Shown: positions 37,001 through 44,357 of the stretch, in pieces
Numbering within the stretch: position 1 is the first letter of the stretch
Layout of the letters: every line of letters starts with the position of its first letter
NCBI GenBank assembly: GCA_017466405.1
Contig: JAFTUF010000002.1
Span: forward strand, 1-44,553
Direction: 5' to 3'
Source: Bacteroidales bacterium
GTDB taxonomy: Bacteria > Bacteroidota > Bacteroidia > Bacteroidales > F082
Length of the DNA stretch: 44,553 bases
The notes under the pieces: model-generated
Database searches by the model: none
Told to the model about the DNA's origin: nothing
Seen by the model: the letters and a program-made list of their open reading frames with translations, nothing else
Made by a program: the position numbers and the translations under genes

Positions 37001-37424
37001 TACGGCTTTGGTTTCGCATGGTGTGGGCTGTTGGTTTAGCGGTCAGCCGATGTTGAAAAGCATGAGACTTAAAGATATTGGTTTTGATCTTAGGCTATTT
37101 GGAATGATAGTGAACAAATTTGTGTCTTGGGAAATATATGAGTCGGGATTTCCTGACAAAGTGATGGATCAAAGAGGCAAAGAAATAAGGGATTCTATAC
37201 TGAATGATATATTGTCAGAAGACCCGGACTGCCCTTATTTTGAATATCTATACGAAGTCAAAGGGGTGTTCTTCGAAGATTCGAGACTGTATATCGTGGG
37301 AAATGTCTTCACTCTGATACCTGGAGAGATGATAGAGTGTTATCCTAAGCCGTTTTTTGATGAAATTGCGACATTCCCGTTTAGCTTCAGTTTGTTCCGT
37401 ACAATATTTTTTAATAATCCATAA
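31062..37424 (+). CDS. Giant secreted RHS/YD-repeat protein with a variable C-terminal domain
   Basis: This 2120-residue protein has a short signal peptide (to about residue 19, VNLLSQ). An N-terminal part with CQATKTIELLPGFSYNP is followed by an SpvB/TcB-like region (about residues 95-290: SGTGAAVYSIDLNLPKAVGN, SLVYNSQGGNGVMGWAW). FG-GAP-like DFNGDG motifs lie near residues 407, 630 and 700. YD repeats run from about 1105 to 1780 and lead into the RHS core (FTGHEHLIGFGLINMNGRIY, NRYNYCMNNPLKYTDPSGEY, about 1783-1847). RHS shells enclose a C-terminal domain that is often a toxin; here it spans about 1848-2120, and I do not recognise it. No T9SS domain or downstream immunity gene on the same strand is visible; argS follows with its own promoter. 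Confidence 0.92.
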   Translation: MKKELLIMLMTVISVNLLSQEVLQQSSLELDNMMESGESFVCQATKTIELLPGFSYNPEKNESMILEIDRYSVFPPSEGRVGGVLPNDDGVVGSLPGDFSMSGTGAAVYSIDLNLPKAVGNMVPQISLVYNSQGGNGVMGWAWSLSGLSSIDRVGQTEYHDGKITDVDFVNDRYAIDGQRLMLVNGTYGSNNSIYKTEIDNMDKIICRSSGNGPDYFIVMKNDGTIWEYGNTPDSRLESQTDNNTILRWSLNKISDRLGNSILFYYNENVMTGESYLDRIEYTVNDKVGVAPAYKVLFRYETKQYDNSFEYVNGNILSDKNLLRQIDVVNNYSGVKMLNYTLDYFEPGTYDGVYYIYHRLKAISLSSGDEKINPTRILWNAKKNHFPTNEKFVSYQQNKSVFSNVPFVGDFNGDGFSDVLVVPYKIQDTYPDDIEGEVYLNNGDGTFQENPMTTIQLSKNLEWIYVFDIDDDGVDDVIPYELNHEAQYMSDDIVMIHFYLMRSGQFVKNKTLSYKNGIAILPGNYYSNDNKSLIVLDIYSEIDNDLRAEYIRFRNGNVIVNEMVGNEDVNNQEAEFMSVDISGDGMNEILALYKDGYKVYKLSYKNGYPSFVVQDQGVSMTKDIYPFPNDFNGDGKTDIFYYHPYQHWNMAFSNGASFNDPVSCSGTNLLSNVMLNPKDRYRYSLKEMQKPTVTIRTADFDGDGASDVGVFKSLAGNYYLEIGFKPFVKPNNKCAFVNESRYYMPINYSHQTIQIGRFLAQENASILSGLPRVPHPSQKAYITSLLPHATYYNVERIIDGLGNVRGFSYDYLMQGSDNDKFYTCSHDVENDIKRNSVPVKALKSDTVYNVNNKPVVNKYEYHEALVHTKGHGFMGFQEITTRTYINGNLYQKQVSGSEVKTMGDYCMALPSYVMLYRGENFPLKEKLLQFENYSCVSNSKVVMPMLKYNYEIVYNPDKQGEMINYNVTRNEYQSDDSNGNYKDMVNLSRAVVGYANSIDAIEPEDCLFVKDKYFVFDNDVDEWIINRPKKVYSMSYDKNNETVGSVNIFEYHEKHPTLVTKETKLPNFVEDYSDPLMMSVEYQYDDVGNVISQVKSSPSFEYKKMVRYEYDDSYQYMYRTKTIDELGREIISRYDDFGKLTATIDFNDYKTFNEESFFGVDEKISMPDGTQYVKVIRWARDNEYAPNNALYYQWEKNTGSSESMTFYHKSGCVLRTVNFDINGDAVFVDMIYDDLGNVKQESLPYYQNEARLFVCNVYDENNRLVETIYPNGLIKKLVYNGNEIVTDLINAEGERRSRKDTYNVLGLIVSSKDYGGNEILYDYYSDGLVKSACIANNPNTKISVTYDNCRNRKSMHDPNYGMSLYEYDAFGNIKKIVNPKNAVMEFKYDVMGKMISKVEKDYVLKNEISTNWIYDEERGKQGQLKRIVTSGGHEISYEYDDKFRIISDTESINGKQYKTSYTYDDANRIATKTYPSGLVVSKVYSNSGYEKEIYDAEENKLLWRTNKTNANGDIVEYQVGNGLKTEMSYNPMTYMIENIHTFMGNAEFQNLNYEYDDFGNMKSRGKTTSLETYEEFEYDSYDRLIGIRLNGKETGRMVYDNYGNIVEKDVNGVLVLYGTQYDRARPNAILKAKTNDERLSMQRNHKLTYSSFDDLVGITDGDDMLTIDYGYNHSRVCMKVNVDGSMKTKTYIGDCELIESDEGAVMLTYIDGPNGVFAVCSVDKDGGKSLAYVHKDNLSSWNVITDDDGVLLQELSFDAWGNIRNSRDWSFDVDDDALLYDRGFTGHEHLIGFGLINMNGRIYDPLMSMMLSPDNNIQMPYMSQNFNRYNYCMNNPLKYTDPSGEYVESVVFGIVGGAANVVMNAKYIDSFGEGALMFGVGFVKGFLTEFTAGQSWLLQIGIGVAMEGLSSGVNKMVTIGDGDFDFSGDDWNSIKGAALYGLGSGLVDSFMYTYYDEPTEEQYGLSIFEGCGNKELANTVTALVSHGVGCWFSGQPMLKSMRLKDIGFDLRLFGMIVNKFVSWEIYESGFPDKVMDQRGKEIRDSILNDILSEDPDCPYFEYLYEVKGVFFEDSRLYIVGNVFTLIPGEMIECYPKPFFDEIATFPFSFSLFRTIFFNNP

Positions 37425-37429
37425 ATGTG

Positions 37430-37461
37430 TTGAAAATAGACGTGTTTTTTTAGTATCTTTG
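37430..37461 (+). promoter_or_regulatory. Promoter of argS
   Basis: TTG (37430-37432), 21 bases, TATCTTTG (37454-37461), 25 bases before the argS start. Confidence 0.75.
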
Positions 37462-37486
37462 TGCCTTAAAATTAAATAGGACTAAT

Positions 37487-39298
37487 ATGTTAGAAGAAAT
37501 CTTAAGAAAGCTTTTTGTCGATGCTTTTACAAAATTATATGGACAGGAACCACCTGTACAGCAAGTGAATTTCCAAAAGACTCGCCCTGAATTTGAAGGT
37601 GATGTTACAATAGTGGTGTTCCCATTTGTGAAAATTGCTAAGAAATCGCCAGAGGTTATGGCTGATGAACTTGGTAAGGAAATAGTAGCAGAGAGTGAAA
37701 TAATATCTAAATACAATGTGGTGAAAGGATTCCTTAACCTGTTGGTCTCAGATAACTATTGGTTGACATTCTTCAAAGACAATCATCAAGATGAACTTTT
37801 TGGAAGAAAGCAGATTTCAGGAAATCCTATAGTTGTTGAATATTCTTCTCCTAATACAAACAAACCGTTGCACCTCGGACATATCCGTAACAACTTGTTA
37901 GGATGGAGTGTGTCGGAAATAATGAAAGCTAATGGAGAGAATGTGGTTCGCGTAAACCTTGTTAACGACAGAGGTATTCATATCTGTAAGAGTATGATAG
38001 CTTGGCAGAAATGGGGTGATGGTTGTACCCCGGAATCTACAGGAAAGAAAGGCGACCATCTTATAGGTGACTTCTATGTTTTATTTGATAAGCATTATAA
38101 GGAAGAGGTGAAACAGTTGCTGCCATCTAACTATGATGAACTTAGTGATGAAGAAAAGGAAAAAGCTAAGGCTGCAGCTGAAGAGAACTCTACTTTGATG
38201 CAAGAGACACGTGAGATGCTGAGAAAGTGGGAAGCAGGCGATAAAGATATTCGTCAGTTGTGGGAGACTATGAATCAGTGGGTTTACGACGGATTCGATG
38301 TTACTTACGATCGTCTCGGTGTTTCTTTTGAAAAGATTTATTATGAGTCACAAACATATCTTCTAGGTAAAGAATTGGTAAATGAAGGTTTGGAAAATAA
38401 CGTGCTTTACAGAAGACCTGATGGTTCTGTGTGGTGTGATTTGAGAGACGAAGGACTCGATGAAAAATTATTACTCCGTAGAGATGGTACTTCGGTATAT
38501 ATGACTCAAGACCTCGGAACAGCACAGCTTCGTTATGAAGAATATCAACCTAAGAAATTGATATATGTAGTGGGTAATGAACAGAATTATCACTTCGACG
38601 TGTTGAAGAGAGTTCTTGTGAGATTGGGTAGAGAATGGGGTAATGATATTGAACACCTTTCATACGGTATGGTGGAATTGCCAAACGGTAAGATGAAATC
38701 TCGTGAAGGTACTGTGGTCGATGCCGACGATTTGATGGACGAAATGGTTAAGACAGCAAAGAGTGTCTCTGAAGAACTCGGCAAGGCTCATGGTCTCAGC
38801 GAGGAAGAATCGAACAGATTATATGATATGATAGGTATCGGAGCTTTGAAGTATTTTATCCTTAAAGTTGACCCTAAGAAGACAATGCTCTTCGATCCAA
38901 AAGAGTCTATCGACTTCAATGGAAATACGGCTTCGTTCATTCAATATACTCATGCTCGTATCAGCTCAGTTATTCGCAAAGCTGCTGATAATGGAATTAC
39001 ATTTGGAACAGATATTCCTGTTACAGACTTGCAACCTAAAGAGAAAATGTTGTTGGTTAATATCTATAACTGGCCTTCAGTGTTAGAGCAAGCAGCTATC
39101 AACAGAAGCCCTGCTATGATTGCTAACTACATCTATGACTTGGCGAAAGACTTCAATCACTTCTATCAAGAGTGTAGCATTATGAAAGAAGAAGATGTCA
39201 AACGTAGAGAGTTTAGATTGCAATTGGCAGACATGACAGCTAAGTTGTTACGTAACGCTTCGGGTCTCTTGGGAATCTCTATGCCAGATAAAATGTAA
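37487..39298 (+). CDS. argS: Arginyl-tRNA synthetase
   Basis: This 603-residue class I synthetase charges tRNA-Arg. An N-terminal Add-1 domain covers about residues 1-95. The HIGH-type motif is HLGH at 129-132 (NTNKPLHLGHIRNN) and the KMSKS-type loop is KMKSREG at 402-408. The C-terminal anticodon-binding domain (TASFIQYTHARISS, IANYIYDLAKDFNHFYQ) is complete. It has its own promoter behind the RHS gene, so it is not part of that operon. rsmE follows 11 bases later and is probably co-transcribed. Confidence 0.98.
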   Translation: MLEEILRKLFVDAFTKLYGQEPPVQQVNFQKTRPEFEGDVTIVVFPFVKIAKKSPEVMADELGKEIVAESEIISKYNVVKGFLNLLVSDNYWLTFFKDNHQDELFGRKQISGNPIVVEYSSPNTNKPLHLGHIRNNLLGWSVSEIMKANGENVVRVNLVNDRGIHICKSMIAWQKWGDGCTPESTGKKGDHLIGDFYVLFDKHYKEEVKQLLPSNYDELSDEEKEKAKAAAEENSTLMQETREMLRKWEAGDKDIRQLWETMNQWVYDGFDVTYDRLGVSFEKIYYESQTYLLGKELVNEGLENNVLYRRPDGSVWCDLRDEGLDEKLLLRRDGTSVYMTQDLGTAQLRYEEYQPKKLIYVVGNEQNYHFDVLKRVLVRLGREWGNDIEHLSYGMVELPNGKMKSREGTVVDADDLMDEMVKTAKSVSEELGKAHGLSEEESNRLYDMIGIGALKYFILKVDPKKTMLFDPKESIDFNGNTASFIQYTHARISSVIRKAADNGITFGTDIPVTDLQPKEKMLLVNIYNWPSVLEQAAINRSPAMIANYIYDLAKDFNHFYQECSIMKEEDVKRREFRLQLADMTAKLLRNASGLLGISMPDKM

Positions 39299-39309
39299 AA
39301 ACACATAAG

Positions 39310-40017
39310 ATGAATGTCTTTTACCTGCCGACCGCACAACTAGGAATAATCTCCTTCCCTGAGGAAGAATCGAAACATATTGTGAAAGTACTTCGTATGA
39401 AGGAAGGAGATTGTTTCTGTGTTACCGATGGAAACGGTTCTTTGTTTGATGCAGAACTTGTCGATGCTCACCCGAAAAGAGCTGCTGCTAATCTGACGAA
39501 CCAGAGAAATGGCTACGATATCAGAGACTTTAAACTCTCGATAGCAATCGCCCCGACTAAGCTTAATGAAAGAACGGAGTGGTTTCTTGAGAAGGCAACG
39601 GAAATCGGCATAGATGAGGTGAAACTATTCGCTTCATATCATTCGGAAAGAAGAGTGGCGAATGTAGAACGCTTCAAGAAGATAGTCGTTGCTGCTATGA
39701 AACAGTCGGTTAAGTCGAAGATGCCGGTCGTGGAAGATATAGTGCCTTTCGAGAAGTTGGTTAAGCAGGATTTCGACGGACAGAAGTTCATAGCCTGGAT
39801 TGACGATGATGTGAAAGAACAGTTGTGCGACTTATATAAAAAAGGTGAAAACGTCATGGTTCTGATAGGACCGGAAGGCGACTTCAGTAAAGAGGAAGTA
39901 CAGCTTGCAAAAGATAACGGATTCGTTCCTGTTAGTCTCGGTGAGGCACGTCTGAGAACGGAGACAGCTGCTGTAGTGGCTTGTCATACAGTACAGCTGA
40001 TAAATCAAATGAAATAA
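39310..40017 (+). CDS. rsmE: 16S rRNA (uracil-1498-N3)-methyltransferase
   Basis: This 235-residue SPOUT-fold enzyme methylates U1498 of 16S rRNA. The N-terminal PUA-like domain has SKHIVKVLRMKEGD. The C-terminal knot shows KATEIGIDEVKLF, then GPEGDFSKEEV and SLGEARLRTETAAV, the SAM-binding signature of the family. Length is standard. It lies 11 bases after argS and 30 before the DUF4159 gene, all on the same strand with no terminator between them that I can see. Confidence 0.96.
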   Translation: MNVFYLPTAQLGIISFPEEESKHIVKVLRMKEGDCFCVTDGNGSLFDAELVDAHPKRAAANLTNQRNGYDIRDFKLSIAIAPTKLNERTEWFLEKATEIGIDEVKLFASYHSERRVANVERFKKIVVAAMKQSVKSKMPVVEDIVPFEKLVKQDFDGQKFIAWIDDDVKEQLCDLYKKGENVMVLIGPEGDFSKEEVQLAKDNGFVPVSLGEARLRTETAAVVACHTVQLINQMK

Positions 40018-40047
40018 AATAAATTAGAAACCTTAAACCAATTTGTT

Positions 40048-40695
40048 ATGAAAAAATTATTTGTCATTTTTTTAATGTTGATGTCTTTTGAGATGTTTGC
40101 GCAGAAGACACAGATCGCTCTCTTGAAATATAGAGGCGGCGGTGATTGGTATTCCAATCCTACATCATTGCCTAACTTGGTCAAGTTTTGTAATCAGTCG
40201 CTGAAAACTGACTTGAATCCAGACGTCGCTACGGTGGATGCGGGAAGTCCTGATATTTTCAATTATCCTTTCGTTCACATGACAGGTCATGGAAATGTGG
40301 TCTTTAATGATAATGAAGTTGATAATATAAGGACTTATCTTCTTGGTGGAGGTTTCCTGCATATCGATGATAATTATGGTATGAAGGATTATGCCATGAG
40401 TCAGATGCAGAAGGTGTTCCCAGAATTACAATGGACGGAGCTGCCTTATTCTCATCCTATATTTCAAGAACCATATTCGTTCCCTGATGGCTTACCTAAG
40501 ATTCATGAACACGACAATAAAGCACCTCAGGCTTTTGCTTTGATTTATGAAGGCAGGATGGTTTGTCTCCTTACCTATGAATGTGATCTCGGTGACGGTT
40601 GGGAGGATCAGAGAGTACATTACGATTCTGAAGAGACTCGACTTAAGGCTCTTAAGATGGGTGCCAATATCATAGAGTATGTTTTCTCTAACTGA
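40048..40695 (+). CDS. Secreted DUF4159 family protein
   Basis: This 215-residue protein has a signal peptide (MKKLFVIFLMLMSFEMFAQ). It matches the DUF4159 pattern by KYRGGGDWYSNPTSLPNLVK, FVHMTGHGNVVFNDNE, GGGFLHIDDNYGM and YTYECDLGDGWED-like text near the end. The family has a flavodoxin-like or class I amidotransferase-like fold and no established function. The rsmE gene precedes it by 30 bases and the zinc-ribbon gene follows 15 bases later, a conserved-looking order in Bacteroidales. Confidence 0.9.
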   Translation: MKKLFVIFLMLMSFEMFAQKTQIALLKYRGGGDWYSNPTSLPNLVKFCNQSLKTDLNPDVATVDAGSPDIFNYPFVHMTGHGNVVFNDNEVDNIRTYLLGGGFLHIDDNYGMKDYAMSQMQKVFPELQWTELPYSHPIFQEPYSFPDGLPKIHEHDNKAPQAFALIYEGRMVCLLTYECDLGDGWEDQRVHYDSEETRLKALKMGANIIEYVFSN

Positions 40696-40710
40696 TCCTT
40701 GTATGGAGTT

Positions 40711-41067
40711 ATGATAGAAAATAGAAACCGTTGCCTTTTTTGTGGAGAGGCTTTGTCGGGTCGTTCCGATAAGAAATATTGCGATGACAACTGCCGTAAT
40801 AACCATCATTATCAAATGAGAAAGGATGATAATGCAGTTATAAAGTCGGTTAATGCAAGTCTTGTTAAGAACAGAGAAATACTGAAGTCTTTAGCTGCCA
40901 ATACAAAAACGATGGTCATGAAAGAGGAACTCGTTGATGCGAATTTCAATTTTAATGTCATGACAAGCGTTTATAGAACAAGGAAAGGCTCTGAGTATAA
41001 GGTGTTGTACGATTATGCGTATAGAATCGTCAATGAATATGAAGTGCTGATTCTGAAATATCGCTGA
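40711..41067 (+). CDS. Small zinc-ribbon protein of unknown function
   Basis: This 118-residue protein starts with a four-Cys zinc ribbon: CLFCGEALSGRSDKKYCDDNC (Cys8, 11, 24 and 28 approximately), followed by RNNHHYQM, then a helical, charged remainder that ends in EVLILKYR. The ATG at 40711 is chosen; a TTG 12 bases earlier is in frame but the ATG gives a start right before the Cys motif. No signal peptide is present. A role in nucleic-acid or protein binding is possible; nothing firmer can be said. Confidence 0.8.
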   Translation: MIENRNRCLFCGEALSGRSDKKYCDDNCRNNHHYQMRKDDNAVIKSVNASLVKNREILKSLAANTKTMVMKEELVDANFNFNVMTSVYRTRKGSEYKVLYDYAYRIVNEYEVLILKYR

Positions 41068-41113
41068 TGTTTTATTTGTATGATTCATGAATAGGTAGCA
41101 TCGTAAAAAATCA

Positions 41114-41121
41114 TATATTTG
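41114..41121 (+). promoter_or_regulatory. Promoter -7 element of the sulfatase gene
   Basis: TATATTTG ends 20 bases before the sulfatase ATG. No clear -33 TTG is seen. Confidence 0.6.
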
Positions 41122-41141
41122 TGTAGTGAAATGTTGAGCGT

Positions 41142-42581
41142 ATGAAAAGAAAAATAAAGAAATATTTGCCGGCTGCTATTGCAACAATGACCTTGACGTC
41201 GTGCGTGACAGCCGATGAGCAATCTCGCCATGACAAGGGAAATCCTAACATAATATTCATATTGGCTGACGACCTTGGATATGCAGACTTGTCATGCTTG
41301 GGTCAGAAGAAATTTTCAACGCCAAATATCGACAGCCTCGCTGCTCAAGGTATGCTCTTTACTCAGCATTATTCCGGCAGCTCGGTAAGCGCGCCGTCAA
41401 GAAGTTGTCTTATAACAGGACAGCATACCGGACATACCGTGATAAGAGGTAATAAGGAACTTCCTGTCGAAGGTCAGCATCCGTTGCCGTCAGATACATA
41501 TACCATATTCAAAATGCTGAAGGAAAATGGTTACAAGACATCTGTCTTTGGCAAGTGGGGACTCGGCGCTCCTAACACAGAAGGCGCTCCCGAGAACCAA
41601 AATGTCGATGAGTTCTTCGGATTTAACTGCCAACGTCTTTCTCATAGTTATTATCCTTATCATCTGTGGCACAACGAAAACAAGATAATGCTCGATGGTA
41701 ATAAAGGTAAAGGCGAGGAAGAGTACGCGCCATATCTGATTCATAACGAGGCAATAGATTTTATAAAGGAAAATAGAGATACAACATTCTTTATGTGGTA
41801 CACTTCTATCATTCCTCATGCAGAGTTGAAGGCTCCGGAAGAAGTGTTGAAGCAGTTTGTGGGACATCCTAACTTCGATGAAGAAAAAGTTTTCGTGGGA
41901 TGTGATGATGGTGAGTATTACAAGAATGCCGGTTATGGTTCTCAACAATATACGCACGCTACATTCGCAGCTATGATTTCGATACTCGATAGACAGGTGG
42001 GCGAGATATGTTCTACATTGGATAGTTTAGGAATAGCCGATAATACAATAATTATTTTTACTTCCGACAACGGACCTCATTTCGAAGGAGGTGCAGACCC
42101 TGATTTTTTTGATAGTAACGGCGAACTGAGAGGCTACAAACGCGACCTTTATGAAGGCGGGATAAGAGTGCCGTTTATTGTTAAATGGAATAATGTTGTC
42201 GAGAAAAACTCTAAGTCGGAACATATATCAGCGTTCTGGGATTTCTTGCCGACAGTGGCGGACATTATTGATGCAGAAATACCTGATAATGTCGATGGAA
42301 TATCGTATTTGCCTTCACTGACAGGAGATGAGAAACAGAAAGAGCATGATTATCTTTATTGGGAATTTCATGAAAATAATGGAAGACAAGCAATAAGAAA
42401 AGGTGACTGGAAAGCTGTAAAATATGATGTCCATAATAATGGAAAAATTGAGCTTTATAATCTTTCTACCGATTTGTCGGAAACAAACGATTTGTCGGAG
42501 ACTTATCCTGAAAAAGTGGCTGAGTTCGATTCATTGATGAAAGTGTCAAGGACGGAGTCAGACTTGTTTAAGTTTCAATAA
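41142..42581 (+). CDS. Sulfatase lipoprotein, Ser-type (S1 family)
   Basis: This 479-residue enzyme should remove sulfate esters from host or dietary glycans. The signal peptide ends in a lipobox (LTSCVT), with Cys21 as lipid anchor. Metal-binding residues are in FILADDLGYADL (Asp43, Asp44) and FTSDNGPHFEG. The active-site motif is SAPSRSCLITGQHTG with Ser83 as the residue to be turned into formylglycine. Ser-type sulfatases need the anaerobic radical-SAM maturase, and that gene follows 36 bases later. Another likely mark is GKWGLG. The substrate cannot be read from the sequence. C-terminal part (ENNGRQAIRKGDWKAVKYD) is complete. Confidence 0.95.
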   Translation: MKRKIKKYLPAAIATMTLTSCVTADEQSRHDKGNPNIIFILADDLGYADLSCLGQKKFSTPNIDSLAAQGMLFTQHYSGSSVSAPSRSCLITGQHTGHTVIRGNKELPVEGQHPLPSDTYTIFKMLKENGYKTSVFGKWGLGAPNTEGAPENQNVDEFFGFNCQRLSHSYYPYHLWHNENKIMLDGNKGKGEEEYAPYLIHNEAIDFIKENRDTTFFMWYTSIIPHAELKAPEEVLKQFVGHPNFDEEKVFVGCDDGEYYKNAGYGSQQYTHATFAAMISILDRQVGEICSTLDSLGIADNTIIIFTSDNGPHFEGGADPDFFDSNGELRGYKRDLYEGGIRVPFIVKWNNVVEKNSKSEHISAFWDFLPTVADIIDAEIPDNVDGISYLPSLTGDEKQKEHDYLYWEFHENNGRQAIRKGDWKAVKYDVHNNGKIELYNLSTDLSETNDLSETYPEKVAEFDSLMKVSRTESDLFKFQ

Positions 42582-42585
42582 AACT

Positions 42586-42620
42586 ATAATTGTTAATTGT
42601 AAATTGTACATCGTAAATTG
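42586..42620. repeat. AATTGTAAATTGT-type repeat at the maturase start
   Basis: A 35-base stretch built from AATTGTTA, AATTGTA and AATTG units, the reverse orientation of the one at 22266-22284. The TTG that begins the maturase (42618) is the last unit of this repeat. Confidence 0.6.
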
Positions 42621-43844
42621 AAAAACACTCTTACCTTATCGGATGCTTTGAGGATTTCCAAACCGTTGAGGTTTAATATGATGTTTAAACCAGTCGGTTC
42701 GATATGTAATCTGAATTGTTCTTATTGTTATTATTTGGATAAGCAAAAGATGTACGGAAAAGAGTCTGCAATGTCGATGGAGGTTCTTGAGAAATGCATC
42801 AAAGAATATATCGAGACTAATGGTAGCGATGAGATAAATTTCGATTGGCATGGCGGCGAACCTCTATTGTTGGGCGTGGATTTTTTTGTTAAAGTTGTTG
42901 AATTTCAAAGAAAGTATAGAGCTAATAAGAGAATCTTCAATACGATACAGACAAACGCTACTTTGATAAACGATGAATTTGCCTCTTTCTTCAAGTATTA
43001 TAACTTTCTAGTAGGAGTGTCGATTGACGGACCTCGTGATATTCACGATGGATTCAGAAGAGACAAAAACAACAATGCTACTTTTGATAAGGTGCTGAAT
43101 GGAATAGAGTTGCTGCAACATTATGGCGTTGATTTCAATACCATGACAACAATTAATAAATATAGCGAGGGTAGGGGAGCGGAAGTGTATAACTTCCTTA
43201 AAGGAATAGGTAGTCATTATATGCAGTTTATGCCTGTGCTGGAATATGTCAATCCTTTGAATAATAATGTGGTGTCTCCTGATGAGAGAAATTCGCGACT
43301 TGCTTCGTATTCTGTAGATGCGATAGAATATGGGAAGTTCATGTGCGATATCTTCGATTGTTGGATAAAAAATGATGTCGGAACTTATTATGTCAATCTG
43401 TTTGATTCTACTCTGGCGAATTGGTGCGGTGTCAATCCTGGAACTTGCGTTTATTCAGAGACTTGCGGAGCTAATGCGGTTGTTGAGCATAATGGCGATG
43501 TGTTTCCTTGCGACCATTTTGTATATGAGAAATATAAGTTGGGAAATATAAAGGAATCATCTTTGGAGGAAATTGTCTCGTCTGTGAAAATGAAAGAGTT
43601 CGGTATTGATAAAAGGAATGCTCTCCCGTCTAAATGCTTGAAATGTAAGTATTATTTCGTTTGTCATGGAGAATGTCCGAAGCATAGATTTAATAAATCT
43701 GACAAAGGTGAAGAAGGCTTGAATTCCTTATGCGACGGATTGTATTATTTCTTCTCTCATGTTGAGCCTTACATGGAAAAAATGAAAGCTTTGTTTTTTG
43801 AAGGAAAAGAAGTGAAAAATGTAATGGCAGAAAATATTTTATAA
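42618..43844 (+). CDS. Anaerobic sulfatase-maturating enzyme (radical SAM)
   Basis: This enzyme converts the active-site Ser of the neighbouring sulfatase into formylglycine. The radical-SAM motif CNLNCSYC has Cys30, Cys34 and Cys37. A SPASM domain follows with Cys-rich clusters (CGVNPGTCVYSETCGANA, DVFPCDHF, SKCLKCKYYFVCHGECPKH) for two more Fe-S clusters. The frame starts at TTG 42618, inside a repeat; a stop lies six codons upstream and the only ATGs before the Cys motif are at 42678 and 42681, which would shorten the protein by 20 or 21 residues. If TTG is used the protein has 408 residues. It is in an operon with the sulfatase. Confidence 0.95.
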   Translation: MKNTLTLSDALRISKPLRFNMMFKPVGSICNLNCSYCYYLDKQKMYGKESAMSMEVLEKCIKEYIETNGSDEINFDWHGGEPLLLGVDFFVKVVEFQRKYRANKRIFNTIQTNATLINDEFASFFKYYNFLVGVSIDGPRDIHDGFRRDKNNNATFDKVLNGIELLQHYGVDFNTMTTINKYSEGRGAEVYNFLKGIGSHYMQFMPVLEYVNPLNNNVVSPDERNSRLASYSVDAIEYGKFMCDIFDCWIKNDVGTYYVNLFDSTLANWCGVNPGTCVYSETCGANAVVEHNGDVFPCDHFVYEKYKLGNIKESSLEEIVSSVKMKEFGIDKRNALPSKCLKCKYYFVCHGECPKHRFNKSDKGEEGLNSLCDGLYYFFSHVEPYMEKMKALFFEGKEVKNVMAENIL

Positions 43845-43855
43845 GTTTTAAGTCG

Positions 43856-43863
43856 TATCTTTG
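43856..43863 (+). promoter_or_regulatory. Promoter -7 element of the NifX-like gene
   Basis: TATCTTTG ends 24 bases before the ATG at 43888. No clear TTG is seen at -33. Confidence 0.6.
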
Positions 43864-43887
43864 CACAACGAATTTTAAAGAAGACAA

Positions 43888-44274
43888 ATGATGAAAATAG
43901 CAGTCCCTACAAGAGATGAGCGTGTTGATGATCATTTTGGACATTGCGATCATTACACCATTTTTACAATAGAAGATAACAATATTGTAAGTCGTGAGAC
44001 TTTGGCTTCGCCTCAAGGTTGTGGATGTAAATCTGGTATAGCAGCCGACTTGCAAGAACTCGGCGTTGTGATGATGCTCGCTGGTAATATGGGTGAAGGC
44101 GCTAAAAGTAAATTAAACGCTCATAATATCAATGTTGTAAGAGGCTGTAGCGGCAATGTTGACGAACTTGTAAAATCATATTTGGAAGGAAAAGTCGCTG
44201 ATTCTGGAATAGGATGTTCCGAACACGAATGCGGCGACCATCATAGCAATCATGAGGGTTTGAGAATCTTATGA
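43888..44274 (+). CDS. NifX/NifB-C-terminal-like (dinitrogenase Fe-Mo cofactor family) protein
   Basis: This 128-residue protein belongs to the small family whose members bind iron or iron-molybdenum clusters. It shows MKIAVPTRDERVDDHFGHCD, TLASPQGCGCKSGIAADL and ELGVVMMLAGNMGEGAKSKL, the typical order, and ends with a His/Cys-rich tail (CSEHECGDHHSNHEG) that could bind metal. Many anaerobes without nitrogenase carry such genes, and no nif genes are visible here, so a role in nitrogen fixation is not implied. It has its own promoter element. Confidence 0.88.
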   Translation: MMKIAVPTRDERVDDHFGHCDHYTIFTIEDNNIVSRETLASPQGCGCKSGIAADLQELGVVMMLAGNMGEGAKSKLNAHNINVVRGCSGNVDELVKSYLEGKVADSGIGCSEHECGDHHSNHEGLRIL

Positions 44275-44357
44275 TTGTTAAATAAGATCCGACTATAAGC
44301 GAAGTTGCAGACATCCGAAAAGAGTATCTGTGTACCTCTTTATTCGTAAGAATTCAT

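Noticed and set aside
31062-37424. YD repeats considered as DNA-level tandem repeats
   Set aside because: The repetition is at protein level only; nucleotide copies are divergent.
43888-44274. Nitrogenase cofactor gene
   Set aside because: Only the small NifX-like domain is present; no nif genes nearby, so nitrogen fixation is not supported.
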